A stretch of DNA of 8,732 nt from an uncultured cyanobacterium (GTDB lineage Bacteria; Cyanobacteriota; Cyanobacteriia; Pseudanabaenales; Pseudanabaenaceae): positions 1 through 8,732 of the forward strand of contig CAIJEA010000306.1 in the NCBI GenBank assembly GCA_903819605.1, in the 5' to 3' direction. A program made the position numbers and the translations under genes. The notes beneath the pieces are model-generated. The model made no database searches. It saw nothing but the letters and a program-made list of their open reading frames with translations, and was not told the origin of the DNA. This document shows positions 1 to 6,754 of this stretch, one piece after another; position 1 is the first letter of the stretch, and each line of letters begins with the position of its first letter.

Positions 1-738
1 CTCACAACCAAAGAGCAACTAGTTAATTCAGTCGTTCACCTGCTAAACCAGGATTATGATGAATTTGGAAAGGACTATGTAAGGCTTGGTTTTTTGCAGC
101 CTGACATCGAAATGAAGCCAATTGTAAACGCTCTTGAATCAGTACTCGGCGATATCATGTCTGAGAAAGTCAAGGACTTTAACTTTAAAGTCGTCACGGA
201 TCGCTTCTCAAAAGTGATGTATGACTATCCTTTCTGCTTACCTGCCAAATTTGCGCTGATCATTCGCTCCGTCATCACCCAAGAAGGTGTAGCTCTAAGC
301 CTCAATCCCGAATTTCAGATTGTGCAGGTTGCCTATCCTTACGTGGCAAGACGATTGCTCACCGATGAATCCGAAAGTCTACGTTCAAGATTGTTAGAAG
401 TTCTCTTTAAAGAAGATAAGTTCCAATGGTCGCGCTTGGAAAATCTGCTAGCGATCGCTAAATCCGATGGACAGTTTGATATTATTCCGACTGCAAGTAT
501 GGGCTTTAAGTTCTTAACATCTAAAGATGGTGAATATATTCGCCGCCGCATTTTGTTAGCGCTTACCGAAGACAATCGTTTACATACGGAAGAACTAATG
601 CGAATTTGGCAAATGCTTAGCCCCGATCTAGAACCTGCTAAGTTATGGGATATGGCTATTAGAGCTTTGGCGGGAGCTATGCCCAAAGCGATTGCTGCTG
701 CTCTTCCCTTTGCTGTTTTCCAAAATATCAATAACTAA
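1..738 (+). CDS. ABC1/AarF/UbiB-family protein kinase-like protein, C-terminal part (5' end outside the window)
   Basis: The reading frame is open from base 1 to a TAA at 736-738, giving 245 residues with no start needed; a TTG at 94 is internal to this frame and is not a convincing start. The fragment matches my memory of the C-terminal third of cyanobacterial ABC1 (AarF/UbiB) atypical kinases: a GFL-containing segment near residue 31, then PFCLPAKFALIIRS (about 77-90), then a VAYPYVARRLL stretch (about 109-119) and an LFKEDKFQWSRLENL stretch. The kinase core motifs would lie upstream of the window and cannot be checked. Family members act in quinone or prenyl-lipid metabolism and are often membrane-associated; in plastids and cyanobacteria they are linked to tocopherol and plastoquinone homeostasis. 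The substrate here is unknown. The gene ends 85 bases before the next + strand gene, and I see no strong terminator between them. Confidence 0.82.
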   Translation, partial: LTTKEQLVNSVVHLLNQDYDEFGKDYVRLGFLQPDIEMKPIVNALESVLGDIMSEKVKDFNFKVVTDRFSKVMYDYPFCLPAKFALIIRSVITQEGVALSLNPEFQIVQVAYPYVARRLLTDESESLRSRLLEVLFKEDKFQWSRLENLLAIAKSDGQFDIIPTASMGFKFLTSKDGEYIRRRILLALTEDNRLHTEELMRIWQMLSPDLEPAKLWDMAIRALAGAMPKAIAAALPFAVFQNINN

Positions 739-823
739 TATTTGAACTATTTATTTTAGGCACACGTTCAGAGACGAGCCAATTATTCTTCTACTGGCAT
801 CTTAAATAATAACCAAGAATATT

Positions 824-1369
824 ATGACGATTAAACAATGGCGATCGCTTGTCAGTATATTTTTTGTATGTATTATTTGTCTGGTCGTAACCTTCGCAAA
901 TACTTTCATTCCAAACGTATCCGCAGCGATTGAACCTTCTTCAACCCAGATTATTGATCGTTTTGAACTAATCAGAAATAAAATGGCAAAATTACGCTTT
1001 TGTTACAACGAAAGCTGTTTTTATCGCAATGTCACCAGCAAGATCGTTCCGCCAAGTAATTCAAATCCTCATTACACAGCCTCTATATCTGCGGCAGTAG
1101 AGCGACCATCATCAAGTCCAGACTTGGCTGATTATCACTTTGTTTATGTAAATGATCTTTGGCAACTCGTTAAAGGTGAAGAATTTACTGATGTTGCTGA
1201 CTATGTATTTATTGGCGATCGCTATGAAATCTATAGCGTTCACAACAGTCACACTCTACGCGGTAATTTAGACAAAGCCAAAGATGATGGTGGCATTAAA
1301 TCAGGATACTTGCCACTTTATTATGAAGTTTTAGATCACGGCATTGAAAGAGTTAAAGCTGATACTTAA
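824..1369 (+). CDS. Hypothetical secreted or periplasmic protein with a signal peptide
   Basis: This is a 181-residue protein that I do not recognise. It starts with ATG at 824; the upstream sequence (AACCAAGAATATT) offers only a weak ribosome binding site. Residues 1-34 look like a Sec signal peptide: basic residues K4 and R7, a hydrophobic core around residues 9-28, and a plausible signal peptidase I site after VSA (residues 32-34). The mature part of about 147 residues contains a Cys-X4-Cys pair (C60, C65), which could form a disulfide in the periplasm, and it is rich in Tyr and Asp. No catalytic motif or transmembrane segment is visible after the signal peptide. HIP1 octamers at 841 and 1215 lie inside the gene, which fits a native chromosomal gene rather than a recent acquisition. 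It sits between the kinase-like gene and the porin on the same strand, separated by 85 and about 160 bases, so co-transcription with either is uncertain. Confidence 0.75.
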   Translation: MTIKQWRSLVSIFFVCIICLVVTFANTFIPNVSAAIEPSSTQIIDRFELIRNKMAKLRFCYNESCFYRNVTSKIVPPSNSNPHYTASISAAVERPSSSPDLADYHFVYVNDLWQLVKGEEFTDVADYVFIGDRYEIYSVHNSHTLRGNLDKAKDDGGIKSGYLPLYYEVLDHGIERVKADT

Positions 1370-1385
1370 TCTTGTCAAACGTTTT

Positions 1386-1425
1386 ATGCATAGAAAACAT
1401 AAGTTATTTCCTATGCATTTCATAG
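1386..1425 (+). terminator. Weak hairpin(s) downstream of the hypothetical secreted protein gene
   Basis: ATGCATAG at 1386-1393 pairs perfectly with CTATGCAT at 1411-1418, across a 17-base loop. The second arm can instead pair with a nearer segment: CTATG at 1411-1415 and CATAG at 1421-1425, with a 5-base loop. The hairpin begins 16 bases after the stop codon at 1369, a position suited to transcript termination or 3'-end protection. There is no clean run of T after either stem, so an intrinsic terminator is only a possibility. Confidence 0.35.
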
Positions 1426-1466
1426 ATATATTTAATGAATTAGATAGGTCTTAATTGCAATATGTA

Positions 1467-1505
1467 ATAAATGCTACATTCTTTTTGAACCAATGTAACA
1501 TTTAT
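1467..1505 (+). promoter_or_regulatory. Inverted repeat in the porin upstream region, ending beside the ribosome binding site
   Basis: Two 14-base arms, 1467-1480 (ATAAATGCTACATT) and 1492-1505 (AATGTAACATTTAT), are complementary at 13 of 14 positions around an 11-base centre. As RNA this would form a long AU-rich hairpin ending 8 bases before the GAGG ribosome binding site of the porin. As DNA it could be an operator. The left arm overlaps a GTA-N8-TAC pattern (1464-1477), the minimal NtcA signature, but spacing to -10-like sequences (TAACAT at 1496, TATGAT at 1503) is 18 or 25 bases rather than the usual 20-24. The role is therefore inferred; only the symmetry is seen. Confidence 0.5.
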
Positions 1506-1530
1506 GATGTTGTGAGGAATGGTCGTTTTA

Positions 1531-3237
1531 ATGTCTAAGGTTTCTAAGCAAAAATATAGTCTAGTTAAGCTTGTATTAATTTCAGCTACATTAGCTGCCG
1601 TAGGTCTTATTGGCAATGCTGCTAACTCAGAAACACAAGCCTCTCTTTCTCCTAAAGGTGAAATCAAGTTAAATCCGTCGAACGTTATTAACGCAGTCGG
1701 AAATGACACACTTATTGAACAGGAACCATTACATCCTGTTATTGCCCAAAACGTAACTTCAGTATCACAACTCAGCGATGTTAAGCCTACTGATTGGGCA
1801 TTCACTGCATTGCAGTCCTTAGTAGAGCGCTACGGATGTATTGCAGGCTACCCTGATCGCACTTTCCGTGGCAAACAAGCAACTAGCCGCTTCGAATTTG
1901 CTGCGGGGGTAAATGCTTGCTTAGACAAGATCAACGAAATTATCTCCGCAGGTTTGGCTGATAAGGTCAGTAAAGAAGACCTAGCTACTTTACAAAAGCT
2001 TCAAGAAGAATTTGCTGCCGAACTAGCAACCCTTCGCGGTCGTGTCGATGCTCTTGATGCTAAGGTTGCTAAGCTCGAAGCTCAACAATTTTCTACCACC
2101 ACTAAGCTACGCGGCGAAGCAATCTTTGGTCTGGCTGCGGCTTCTGATGGTGTTACTGGCTCAAATGGTACATTACTAGCTTCTGGTGGAGCTGATCGAA
2201 CTAATACTATCTTCAGCTACCGTGTACGTTTGAACCTTGATACCAGTTTCACTGGCAAAGATTTGTTGAGAACTCGTTTGCAAGCAAGCAATACGCCTAA
2301 CCTCGGCGACGCTTTAGGTGTTCCCAATGCTAGCCGTTTATCATTTGAAAGTGGTACTCCCAACAATATATTTGAAATTAACCGTCTGTATTACAAATTC
2401 CCAATTGGTGATTCTTTCACAGCCTACATAGCCCCAATTGGTCAAACAGAAGATATCATTAATCCCCTTAATCCTCTTGAAAGCGATAGCCAAGGAACAA
2501 TTTCTCGCTTTGGGCGCTTCAATCCTGCAATCCGTATCGCATCGGGTGGAAATCCCGCGATCGCAGGTTTTGACTGGAAGATTTCTGACAAAGTTAGCTT
2601 CCAAGCCGCCTATAGCGCATCCAACGCAGCTCTTGCAACTGGTCGAGGTGGAGTCACTGGTGGTGATACCAAGATCACCGCTCAGTTAGTTTTAAAGCCT
2701 GCTGAAAACCTAACTTTTGGTATCACCTATGCTAATGCTTTTACTACAGGTGGTAGTCTTGGAGAAGGCTTAAATTCAAGCACTACGCCTGGGTTTTCAA
2801 ATTCTGAGTTCAACAGCAATACAATTGTTGGTAGCTTGATTTGGGATATCACTAAGAAATTTACTTTCAATCTTTGGGGTTCTGCAACATTTATTGATGG
2901 CAAAGTAGCTAGTGTTTCACAGCTTTCAACAACTAATACTAGTTGGTTAGCTTCTATCTCTGGCAAGGACTTGTTTGCTGAAGGAGACTTGGCAGCTATC
3001 AGCTTTGGTCAACCCCTTTTTACCTCAAGTGCTAGTGGAGCAGTGTTGGGGGTAATTCCAAACTTTTTCAGCTTAACTAGTCCTACTACTCCTTATCAAC
3101 TTGAAACTTTTTACCGCATCCCTGTCACCAATAACATCAGCATTACCCCTGGTGTATTCTTTGTGTTTAACCAAGGTAGTGACTCCCGTAACGGTACTGC
3201 GACTGTTGGTGTAATTCGTACTACTTTCTCTTTCTAA
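1531..3237 (+). CDS. SLH-domain OprB-type outer membrane porin (cyanobacterial Som / iron-uptake porin family)
   Basis: This is an outer-membrane channel protein. The frame allows an ATG at 1519 (572 residues) or at 1531 (568 residues). I prefer 1531 because the GAGG at 1514-1517 almost touches the first ATG, whereas it lies 13 bases before the second. From the 1531 start, a signal peptide covers roughly residues 1-31. After a linker, a single SLH domain runs from about 77 to 136, with the RYGC...GYPD core and two cysteines typical of this family. A coiled coil follows (about 148-186, DLATLQKLQEE onward). The rest is a Gly/Ser/Asn-rich beta-barrel of OprB type ending in the aromatic residue Phe, as outer-membrane proteins do. 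In the family, the SLH domain anchors the barrel to peptidoglycan-linked polymer, and the barrel passes ions or small solutes; some database entries call it an iron uptake porin. Its exact substrate cannot be read from sequence. It converges on rpsI. Confidence 0.93.
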   Translation: MSKVSKQKYSLVKLVLISATLAAVGLIGNAANSETQASLSPKGEIKLNPSNVINAVGNDTLIEQEPLHPVIAQNVTSVSQLSDVKPTDWAFTALQSLVERYGCIAGYPDRTFRGKQATSRFEFAAGVNACLDKINEIISAGLADKVSKEDLATLQKLQEEFAAELATLRGRVDALDAKVAKLEAQQFSTTTKLRGEAIFGLAAASDGVTGSNGTLLASGGADRTNTIFSYRVRLNLDTSFTGKDLLRTRLQASNTPNLGDALGVPNASRLSFESGTPNNIFEINRLYYKFPIGDSFTAYIAPIGQTEDIINPLNPLESDSQGTISRFGRFNPAIRIASGGNPAIAGFDWKISDKVSFQAAYSASNAALATGRGGVTGGDTKITAQLVLKPAENLTFGITYANAFTTGGSLGEGLNSSTTPGFSNSEFNSNTIVGSLIWDITKKFTFNLWGSATFIDGKVASVSQLSTTNTSWLASISGKDLFAEGDLAAISFGQPLFTSSASGAVLGVIPNFFSLTSPTTPYQLETFYRIPVTNNISITPGVFFVFNQGSDSRNGTATVGVIRTTFSF

Positions 3238-3264
3238 GAAGTCTTTGTTAAGCAGGTTAGATAT

Positions 3265-3319
3265 AAACCCCAAATAAACAGAGTCGGCGCTTCGCGCCGA
3301 CTCTGTTTATTTGGGGTTT
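3265..3319. terminator. Bidirectional terminator: perfect 26-bp palindromic hairpin between convergent genes
   Basis: Arms at 3265-3290 and 3294-3319 are perfectly complementary over 26 bases, around a TTC loop. The GC-rich core (CAGAGTCGGCGC and its partner) is flanked by AAATAAA on the left and TTTATTT on the right. On either strand, a 12-bp GC-rich stem is therefore followed by a U-rich tract, as an intrinsic terminator needs. It lies 27 bases after the porin stop and about 39 bases after the rpsI stop (read on the - strand), exactly where two converging transcripts must end. Confidence 0.9.
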
Positions 3320-3358
3320 GGAATGGAGAGACGAAAATATATACATCTCTCTTTTCTA

Positions 3359-3772
3359 TTACCGCTTCGAGTATTGAGGAGCTTTACGAGCTTTCTTGAG
3401 ACCGTATTTCTTACGTTCCTTAGAACGAGGATCACGAGTTAAGTAACCTTCAACTTTGAGAGGCTTACGATTTTCTGGTGCAAGCTCAACTAGTGCGCGA
3501 GCAACACCCAAGCGGATTGCATCAGCTTGACCAGTTACGCCGCCACCATGAGCATTTACCAAAACGTCATACTCATTTTCTAAACCTAGGGTTTCTAGAG
3601 GAGCTTTTACACCTGAGATGTAGCTAGGATTGAACTGTAAATACAGATCACCAGCTTTACCATTGATTACGATTTTGCCTTCACCTGGGACGAGACGCAC
3701 GCGCGCGATCGCCTTCTTGCGACGACCCGTACCCCAGTAAACAGCGCGATTAGAACGTTCAGTATCTGTCAT
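3359..3772 (-). CDS. rpsI: 30S ribosomal protein S9 (uS9)
   Basis: This is a complete 137-residue uS9. It assembles in the head of the small ribosomal subunit, where the basic C-terminal tail of the family reaches the P-site tRNA anticodon loop. Visible hallmarks are the GTGRRKKAIARVRL start of the fold (about 14-27), the signature HGGGVTGQADAIRLGVARAL (75-94), the basic stretch RDPRSKERKKYGLKKARK (113-130) and the conserved C-terminal SKR. The ATG at 3770-3772 is preceded by a good ribosome binding site, TAGGAGA, whose first three bases are the rplM stop codon; only 12 bases separate the two genes, so translation is likely coupled. The transcript ends at the palindromic terminator after the TAA. 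In many cyanobacteria rpmE (L31) follows rpsI; here it does not. Confidence 0.99.
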   Translation of the reverse strand: MTDTERSNRAVYWGTGRRKKAIARVRLVPGEGKIVINGKAGDLYLQFNPSYISGVKAPLETLGLENEYDVLVNAHGGGVTGQADAIRLGVARALVELAPENRKPLKVEGYLTRDPRSKERKKYGLKKARKAPQYSKR

Positions 3773-3784
3773 CTGTTATTTCTC

Positions 3785-4252
3785 CTACTTCAGCGATGGA
3801 ATGGTGTTGATTACCAAGGTTTCAGGCTGTTGTGCCTCATGGGGATGACTTGCACCCTTATAAACCTTGAGCTTAGTGAAAAGCTGACGACCGAGGGTAT
3901 TCTTAGGCAACATGCCCTTAACGGCATGTTCAAGTACACGTTCAGGAACGCGAGCAATTACCTTGTCAAAAGTCTCTTCCTTCATTCCGCCTGGGCGACC
4001 AGAATGCCGTCTGTATAATTTTTGAGTAGACTTTTTGCCTGTTACTGCAATTTTTTCGGCGTTGATCACAACGACAAAATCTCCAGTATCTAAGTGGGGC
4101 GTATAGATTGGCTTATTCTTACCGCGCAAGATTACCGCGATCGCACTAGCAAGTCGTCCGAGTCGCTGACCTTCAGCATCGATAATGTACCATTTGCGAT
4201 CGGGAGCGCTAGGTAAGTAGCTTTTATTAGGGGTGAGTGTAGTTGTAGTCAT
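3785..4252 (-). CDS. rplM: 50S ribosomal protein L13 (uL13)
   Basis: This is a complete 155-residue uL13, an early-assembling protein of the large ribosomal subunit. The fold is clear: WYIIDAEGQRLGRLASAIA (21-39), the LRGKNKPIYTPH segment (42-53), the GDFVVVINAEKI strand (57-68), the YRRHSGRPGG motif (80-89), and the family signature VKGMLPKNTLGRQLF (111-125) followed by LKVYKG and HPHEAQ. It is a few residues longer than the bacterial average because of the N-terminal Thr-rich extension (residues 1-19). The ATG at 4250-4252 is preceded by a modest purine-rich AGAGAA. It lies 62 bases after truA and 12 bases before rpsI. The L13-S9 pair is a conserved bacterial unit, here joined to the alpha-operon genes as in other cyanobacteria. 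Confidence 0.99.
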   Translation of the reverse strand: MTTTTLTPNKSYLPSAPDRKWYIIDAEGQRLGRLASAIAVILRGKNKPIYTPHLDTGDFVVVINAEKIAVTGKKSTQKLYRRHSGRPGGMKEETFDKVIARVPERVLEHAVKGMLPKNTLGRQLFTKLKVYKGASHPHEAQQPETLVINTIPSLK

Positions 4253-4314
4253 TAGTTTCTCTACAAGCGAGATTTTTCTATTAAACTTTTATTTTGAAAA
4301 CGTCTTTTAAAACT

Positions 4315-5154
4315 TCAAACCAATTTGAATATATGGTTATCTGTCAAAGTCAACGTTTGCTTGCGTGATGCGAACTCGGTAAATGGATTATCGGCATAGC
4401 CGATTGCCAATAAGCAAAGTCCCTGTGGCGGAGCGGCATACTTAACTTCGATACGGCGCTTTTCTTGCCATCTACTGGTAAAGGCGGCGAGGCTGAGACG
4501 TTGACATCCCACATCGACTAACTGCCCCACTAGCAAACGGATCATGCCGTACAAAAAACCACTAGCCTGAACTTCCACATGGACAAAATCACCATCTCGC
4601 CAACATATTGCTTCTTGAAGCTCAAGACGACTATGGGGACGACTCGAACCTGCCCGCTGAAAGGCAGCCATATCATGTTCGCCTAACATTGGTTGTAAGG
4701 CTCTATGGATAAGCTGTTCGTCAAGGCGATCGTGGTAGTAATGCCAGCTAAACTGCTTGACAAATAAATTTGGGATCGCTGCGGTGTAAATCGTGTAACG
4801 ATAACGTCGCCATGTCGCCGAAAATCTTGCGTGCCAGTCACTGGGTACTTCTGTCGAACCACATATCAAAATACCTTCGGGCAAGTAACTATTCAGTACT
4901 TTTGCCCAACGTGTAGGAGGAATCAGACTTGAAGTATCAAAATGCGCTACTTGAGCAGCTGCGTGAACTCCCGTATCAGTTCTTCCTGCACTATGTAGAA
5001 CTGTTACCTTTCCACAAACTTTAATGATGGCTTCTTCAATCGCTTGCTGCACAGATGGATGATTTGGCTGTCTTTGCCACCCATAAAAGTGTGTACCTAG
5101 ATATTGAATAACTAAAGCAACACGATGGAGAGACTCAGAATCAGCGGAGAACAT
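4315..5154 (-). CDS. truA: tRNA pseudouridine(38-40) synthase TruA
   Basis: This is a complete 279-residue TruA, which isomerises uridine to pseudouridine at positions 38-40 in the anticodon stem of many tRNAs, in the cytoplasm. The catalytic Asp is D60 in the motif SAGRTDTGVHA (55-65), the same number as in the E. coli enzyme. Other family marks are YLGTHFYGWQRQ (18-29), WHARFSATWRRYRYTIY (107-123, with the conserved tyrosines that stack on the target base), and FLYGMIRLLVGQL (200-212, containing the conserved Arg). The C-terminal tail beyond about residue 255 looks poorly conserved. The start at 5152-5154 has no strong ribosome binding site. It lies only 8 bases after the rplQ stop, so coupling with rplQ translation is likely. 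Its place between rplQ and rplM is the common arrangement in cyanobacteria, which links tRNA modification to ribosome production. Confidence 0.98.
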   Translation of the reverse strand: MFSADSESLHRVALVIQYLGTHFYGWQRQPNHPSVQQAIEEAIIKVCGKVTVLHSAGRTDTGVHAAAQVAHFDTSSLIPPTRWAKVLNSYLPEGILICGSTEVPSDWHARFSATWRRYRYTIYTAAIPNLFVKQFSWHYYHDRLDEQLIHRALQPMLGEHDMAAFQRAGSSRPHSRLELQEAICWRDGDFVHVEVQASGFLYGMIRLLVGQLVDVGCQRLSLAAFTSRWQEKRRIEVKYAAPPQGLCLLAIGYADNPFTEFASRKQTLTLTDNHIFKLV

Positions 5155-5162
5155 CTTCAGGT

Positions 5163-5597
5163 TTAGACGAGTTGCAATATTGCCATTTCGGCATTGTCAC
5201 CGCGACGGCTAACCGTGCGAACAATGCGGGTATAACCACCATTACGCTCAGCATAGCGCTCTTTAGCTTGGGTAAACAATAAGTCAACTAAGGTAGTTAC
5301 GCGCTCTTCTTCAGGTAATTGTTCTTGTTTGGTCTTAGTTTGAGGACGATCGCTAACGGGTTCGCCATCTTTGACCGAAATATCATATAAATAGGCGATC
5401 GCTTGGCGACGAGCGTGCAGAGAACCATTTTTAGCAAGAGTGATCATGTGATCCACATTGCTACGAACGGCATCAGCCTTAGCTCTGGTGGTCTTAATTT
5501 CGCCTCTGAGGATTAGTTCAGTTGTCAAAGCACGTAGGAGAGCTTTGCGCTGATCGGCAGCCTTGTTAAGCTGGGGGGTTTTACAACGGTGACGCAT
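5163..5597 (-). CDS. rplQ: 50S ribosomal protein L17 (bL17) with an internal insertion
   Basis: This is a 144-residue bL17, which sits near the exit of the nascent-chain tunnel of the large subunit. The start MRHRC...LNKAADQRKALLRALTTELI (residues 1-29) and the end ERNGGYTRIVRTVSRRGDNAEMAI (117-140) are classic. From memory, cyanobacterial L17 is usually about 116 residues. The extra length lies between YLYD (69-72) and LVDLLF (103-108), where the usual protein passes directly from the YD to a short helix. The inserted segment, about residues 73-102 (5292-5381), is charged and hydrophilic, rich in Lys, Glu, Gln and Pro, and stays in frame with no stop. The start ATG at 5595-5597 has no obvious Shine-Dalgarno sequence. 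It follows rpoA by 60 bases and precedes truA by 8 bases. Confidence 0.97.
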   Translation of the reverse strand: MRHRCKTPQLNKAADQRKALLRALTTELILRGEIKTTRAKADAVRSNVDHMITLAKNGSLHARRQAIAYLYDISVKDGEPVSDRPQTKTKQEQLPEEERVTTLVDLLFTQAKERYAERNGGYTRIVRTVSRRGDNAEMAILQLV

Positions 5598-5627
5598 AGG
5601 TGTGTACTAGATGGATATGAAACCAAA

Positions 5628-5653
5628 CTCTTTAAAGAGCTTAAAAGATAAGC
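5628..5653 (-). other. Short palindrome and hairpin in the rpoA-rplQ gap
   Basis: The 60-base gap holds a perfect 12-base palindrome, CTCTTTAAAGAG (5628-5639), and a small hairpin, GCTTA-AAAGA-TAAGC (5639-5653), that share one base. They lie just after the rpoA stop on the transcribed strand. The stems are weak and no U-run follows, so termination is unlikely; RNA processing or partial attenuation between rpoA and rplQ is conceivable. Confidence 0.3.
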
Positions 5654-5657
5654 CTTT

Positions 5658-6611
5658 CTACAGAACTTTAGAAGCTTTGGACTCAGTTAAGGTCAAGCCA
5701 AGATGCTGTTTGAGCGCATCCATAACTTCTTCGGCAGACTTTTGTCCAAAGTTTTTGATTTCCAGTAAATCGTCTTGGGTGTATTCCAACAAATCCGCAA
5801 CAGTGTTAATCTGTGCGCGTTTGAGACAGTTATAAGCTCTAACTGACAGTTGTAATTCTTCGATGTGAATTTGCTTAGTTTCGTCTTGCTCGTCACGCTC
5901 TTGGGGCAAAGAAGGCGCAAGGGTGATTTCTTGCAAAGGCGAGAACAAATTTACCAACACACTAGCGGCTTGGCTAAGCGCTTCTTGAGGTGTAATGCTG
6001 CCGTTTGTCCAAATATCGATTTGCAGACTCTCCTTATTGATCGCATCACCGATCCGAGCATCCTTAATCTCATACTTGACCTTACGAACGGGCATAAACA
6101 CAGCATCAATTTTGAGCGTGTCAATGGGAGAATTATGATCTTCTTTAGAACGATCTACTGAACGATAGCCTTTACCTCGTTCAATCGTTAATTCCATCTC
6201 TAAGGTTGCCCCCTCACTGAGAGTAGCAATATATTGGTTAGGGTTAACGATTTCGATGTCAGATGGCAAAGAATGAAAACTGGTAGCCATTACTAGCTTT
6301 GGACCACGCTCTACCAACCGAATGATCTGAGGAGCTGAGCTGTAAGACTTCAACACTAGTTCCTTCAGGTTGAGCATTAAATCCAAAACGTCTTCCCGCA
6401 CGCCAGGAATTGTCGCAAACTCATGGTTGACACCAGCGATGCGAACAGCAGTAACGGACGCACCCTCAAGATTGGAGAGCAATACCCTTCTGAGCGCATT
6501 TCCAATGGTAATGCCTTGACCCCTTTCTAGTGGCTCCAGTACAAATTGGCTGTACTGACTATTATCTTTTTCTGTGTGGGATGCAACGCACTCAACCTGA
6601 AACTGTGCCAT
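5658..6611 (-). CDS. rpoA: DNA-directed RNA polymerase subunit alpha
   Basis: This is a complete 317-residue alpha subunit. Two copies of the N-terminal domain (about 1-232) nucleate assembly of RNA polymerase. It shows FVLEPLERGQGITIGNALRR (23-42), the LSNLEGASVTAVRI segment and the VREDVLDLMLNLKEL helix (71-85). An acidic linker, PQERDEQDETKQ (236-247), leads to the C-terminal domain (about 248-308), which binds UP elements and activators; IEELQLSVRAYNCLKRAQI and LLEIKNFGQKSAEEV are the helix-hairpin-helix core. The length is normal for cyanobacteria. The ATG at 6609-6611 has no clear Shine-Dalgarno sequence upstream. It is separated from rpsK by 143 AT-rich bases with repeated sequence, and from rplQ by 60 bases, so expression may be tuned separately from its ribosomal protein neighbours. 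Confidence 0.99.
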   Translation of the reverse strand: MAQFQVECVASHTEKDNSQYSQFVLEPLERGQGITIGNALRRVLLSNLEGASVTAVRIAGVNHEFATIPGVREDVLDLMLNLKELVLKSYSSAPQIIRLVERGPKLVMATSFHSLPSDIEIVNPNQYIATLSEGATLEMELTIERGKGYRSVDRSKEDHNSPIDTLKIDAVFMPVRKVKYEIKDARIGDAINKESLQIDIWTNGSITPQEALSQAASVLVNLFSPLQEITLAPSLPQERDEQDETKQIHIEELQLSVRAYNCLKRAQINTVADLLEYTQDDLLEIKNFGQKSAEEVMDALKQHLGLTLTESKASKVL

Positions 6612-6674
6612 ATTTGTACCGACTTAGTCTGCAAGAGTAAACGAAAATCAAAGTGGGAGTTGGAGAATTGAAAA

Positions 6675-6751
6675 ATTACGAGTTACGAATTATGAAATTT
6701 AATTCTAGAGTTGCGAATTTAATTTTTAAGTCGTAATTGCTAATTCGTAAT
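6675..6751. repeat. AT-rich degenerate inverted and direct repeats between rpsK and rpoA
   Basis: Arms 6675-6695 and 6731-6751 are complementary at 17 of 21 positions, around a 35-base centre. They are built from variants of TTACGA and AATTACGA (ATTACGAGTTACGAATTATGA on the left; TCGTAATTGCTAATTCGTAAT on the right). The centre holds a direct repeat of AATTTAATT at 6696-6704 and 6716-6724. The right arm ends 3 bases from the rpsK stop codon. The element fills much of the 143-base gap; it may be a small dispersed repeat or a weak RNA hairpin between the two genes. Confidence 0.55.
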
Positions 6752-6754
6752 CGA

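Noticed and set aside
94..738. Independent gene starting at TTG 94
   Set aside because: The same frame is open back to base 1, and the upstream residues match the same kinase-like family, so this is the end of a longer gene.
1464..1477. A confident NtcA site (GTA-N8-TAC) upstream of the porin
   Set aside because: The six fixed bases are expected about twice by chance in a window this long, and spacing to the possible -10 boxes is 18 or 25 bases, outside the usual range.
5611..6161. + strand frames opposite rpoA
   Set aside because: They are antisense to conserved alpha-subunit codons, with no supporting start signal or family resemblance.
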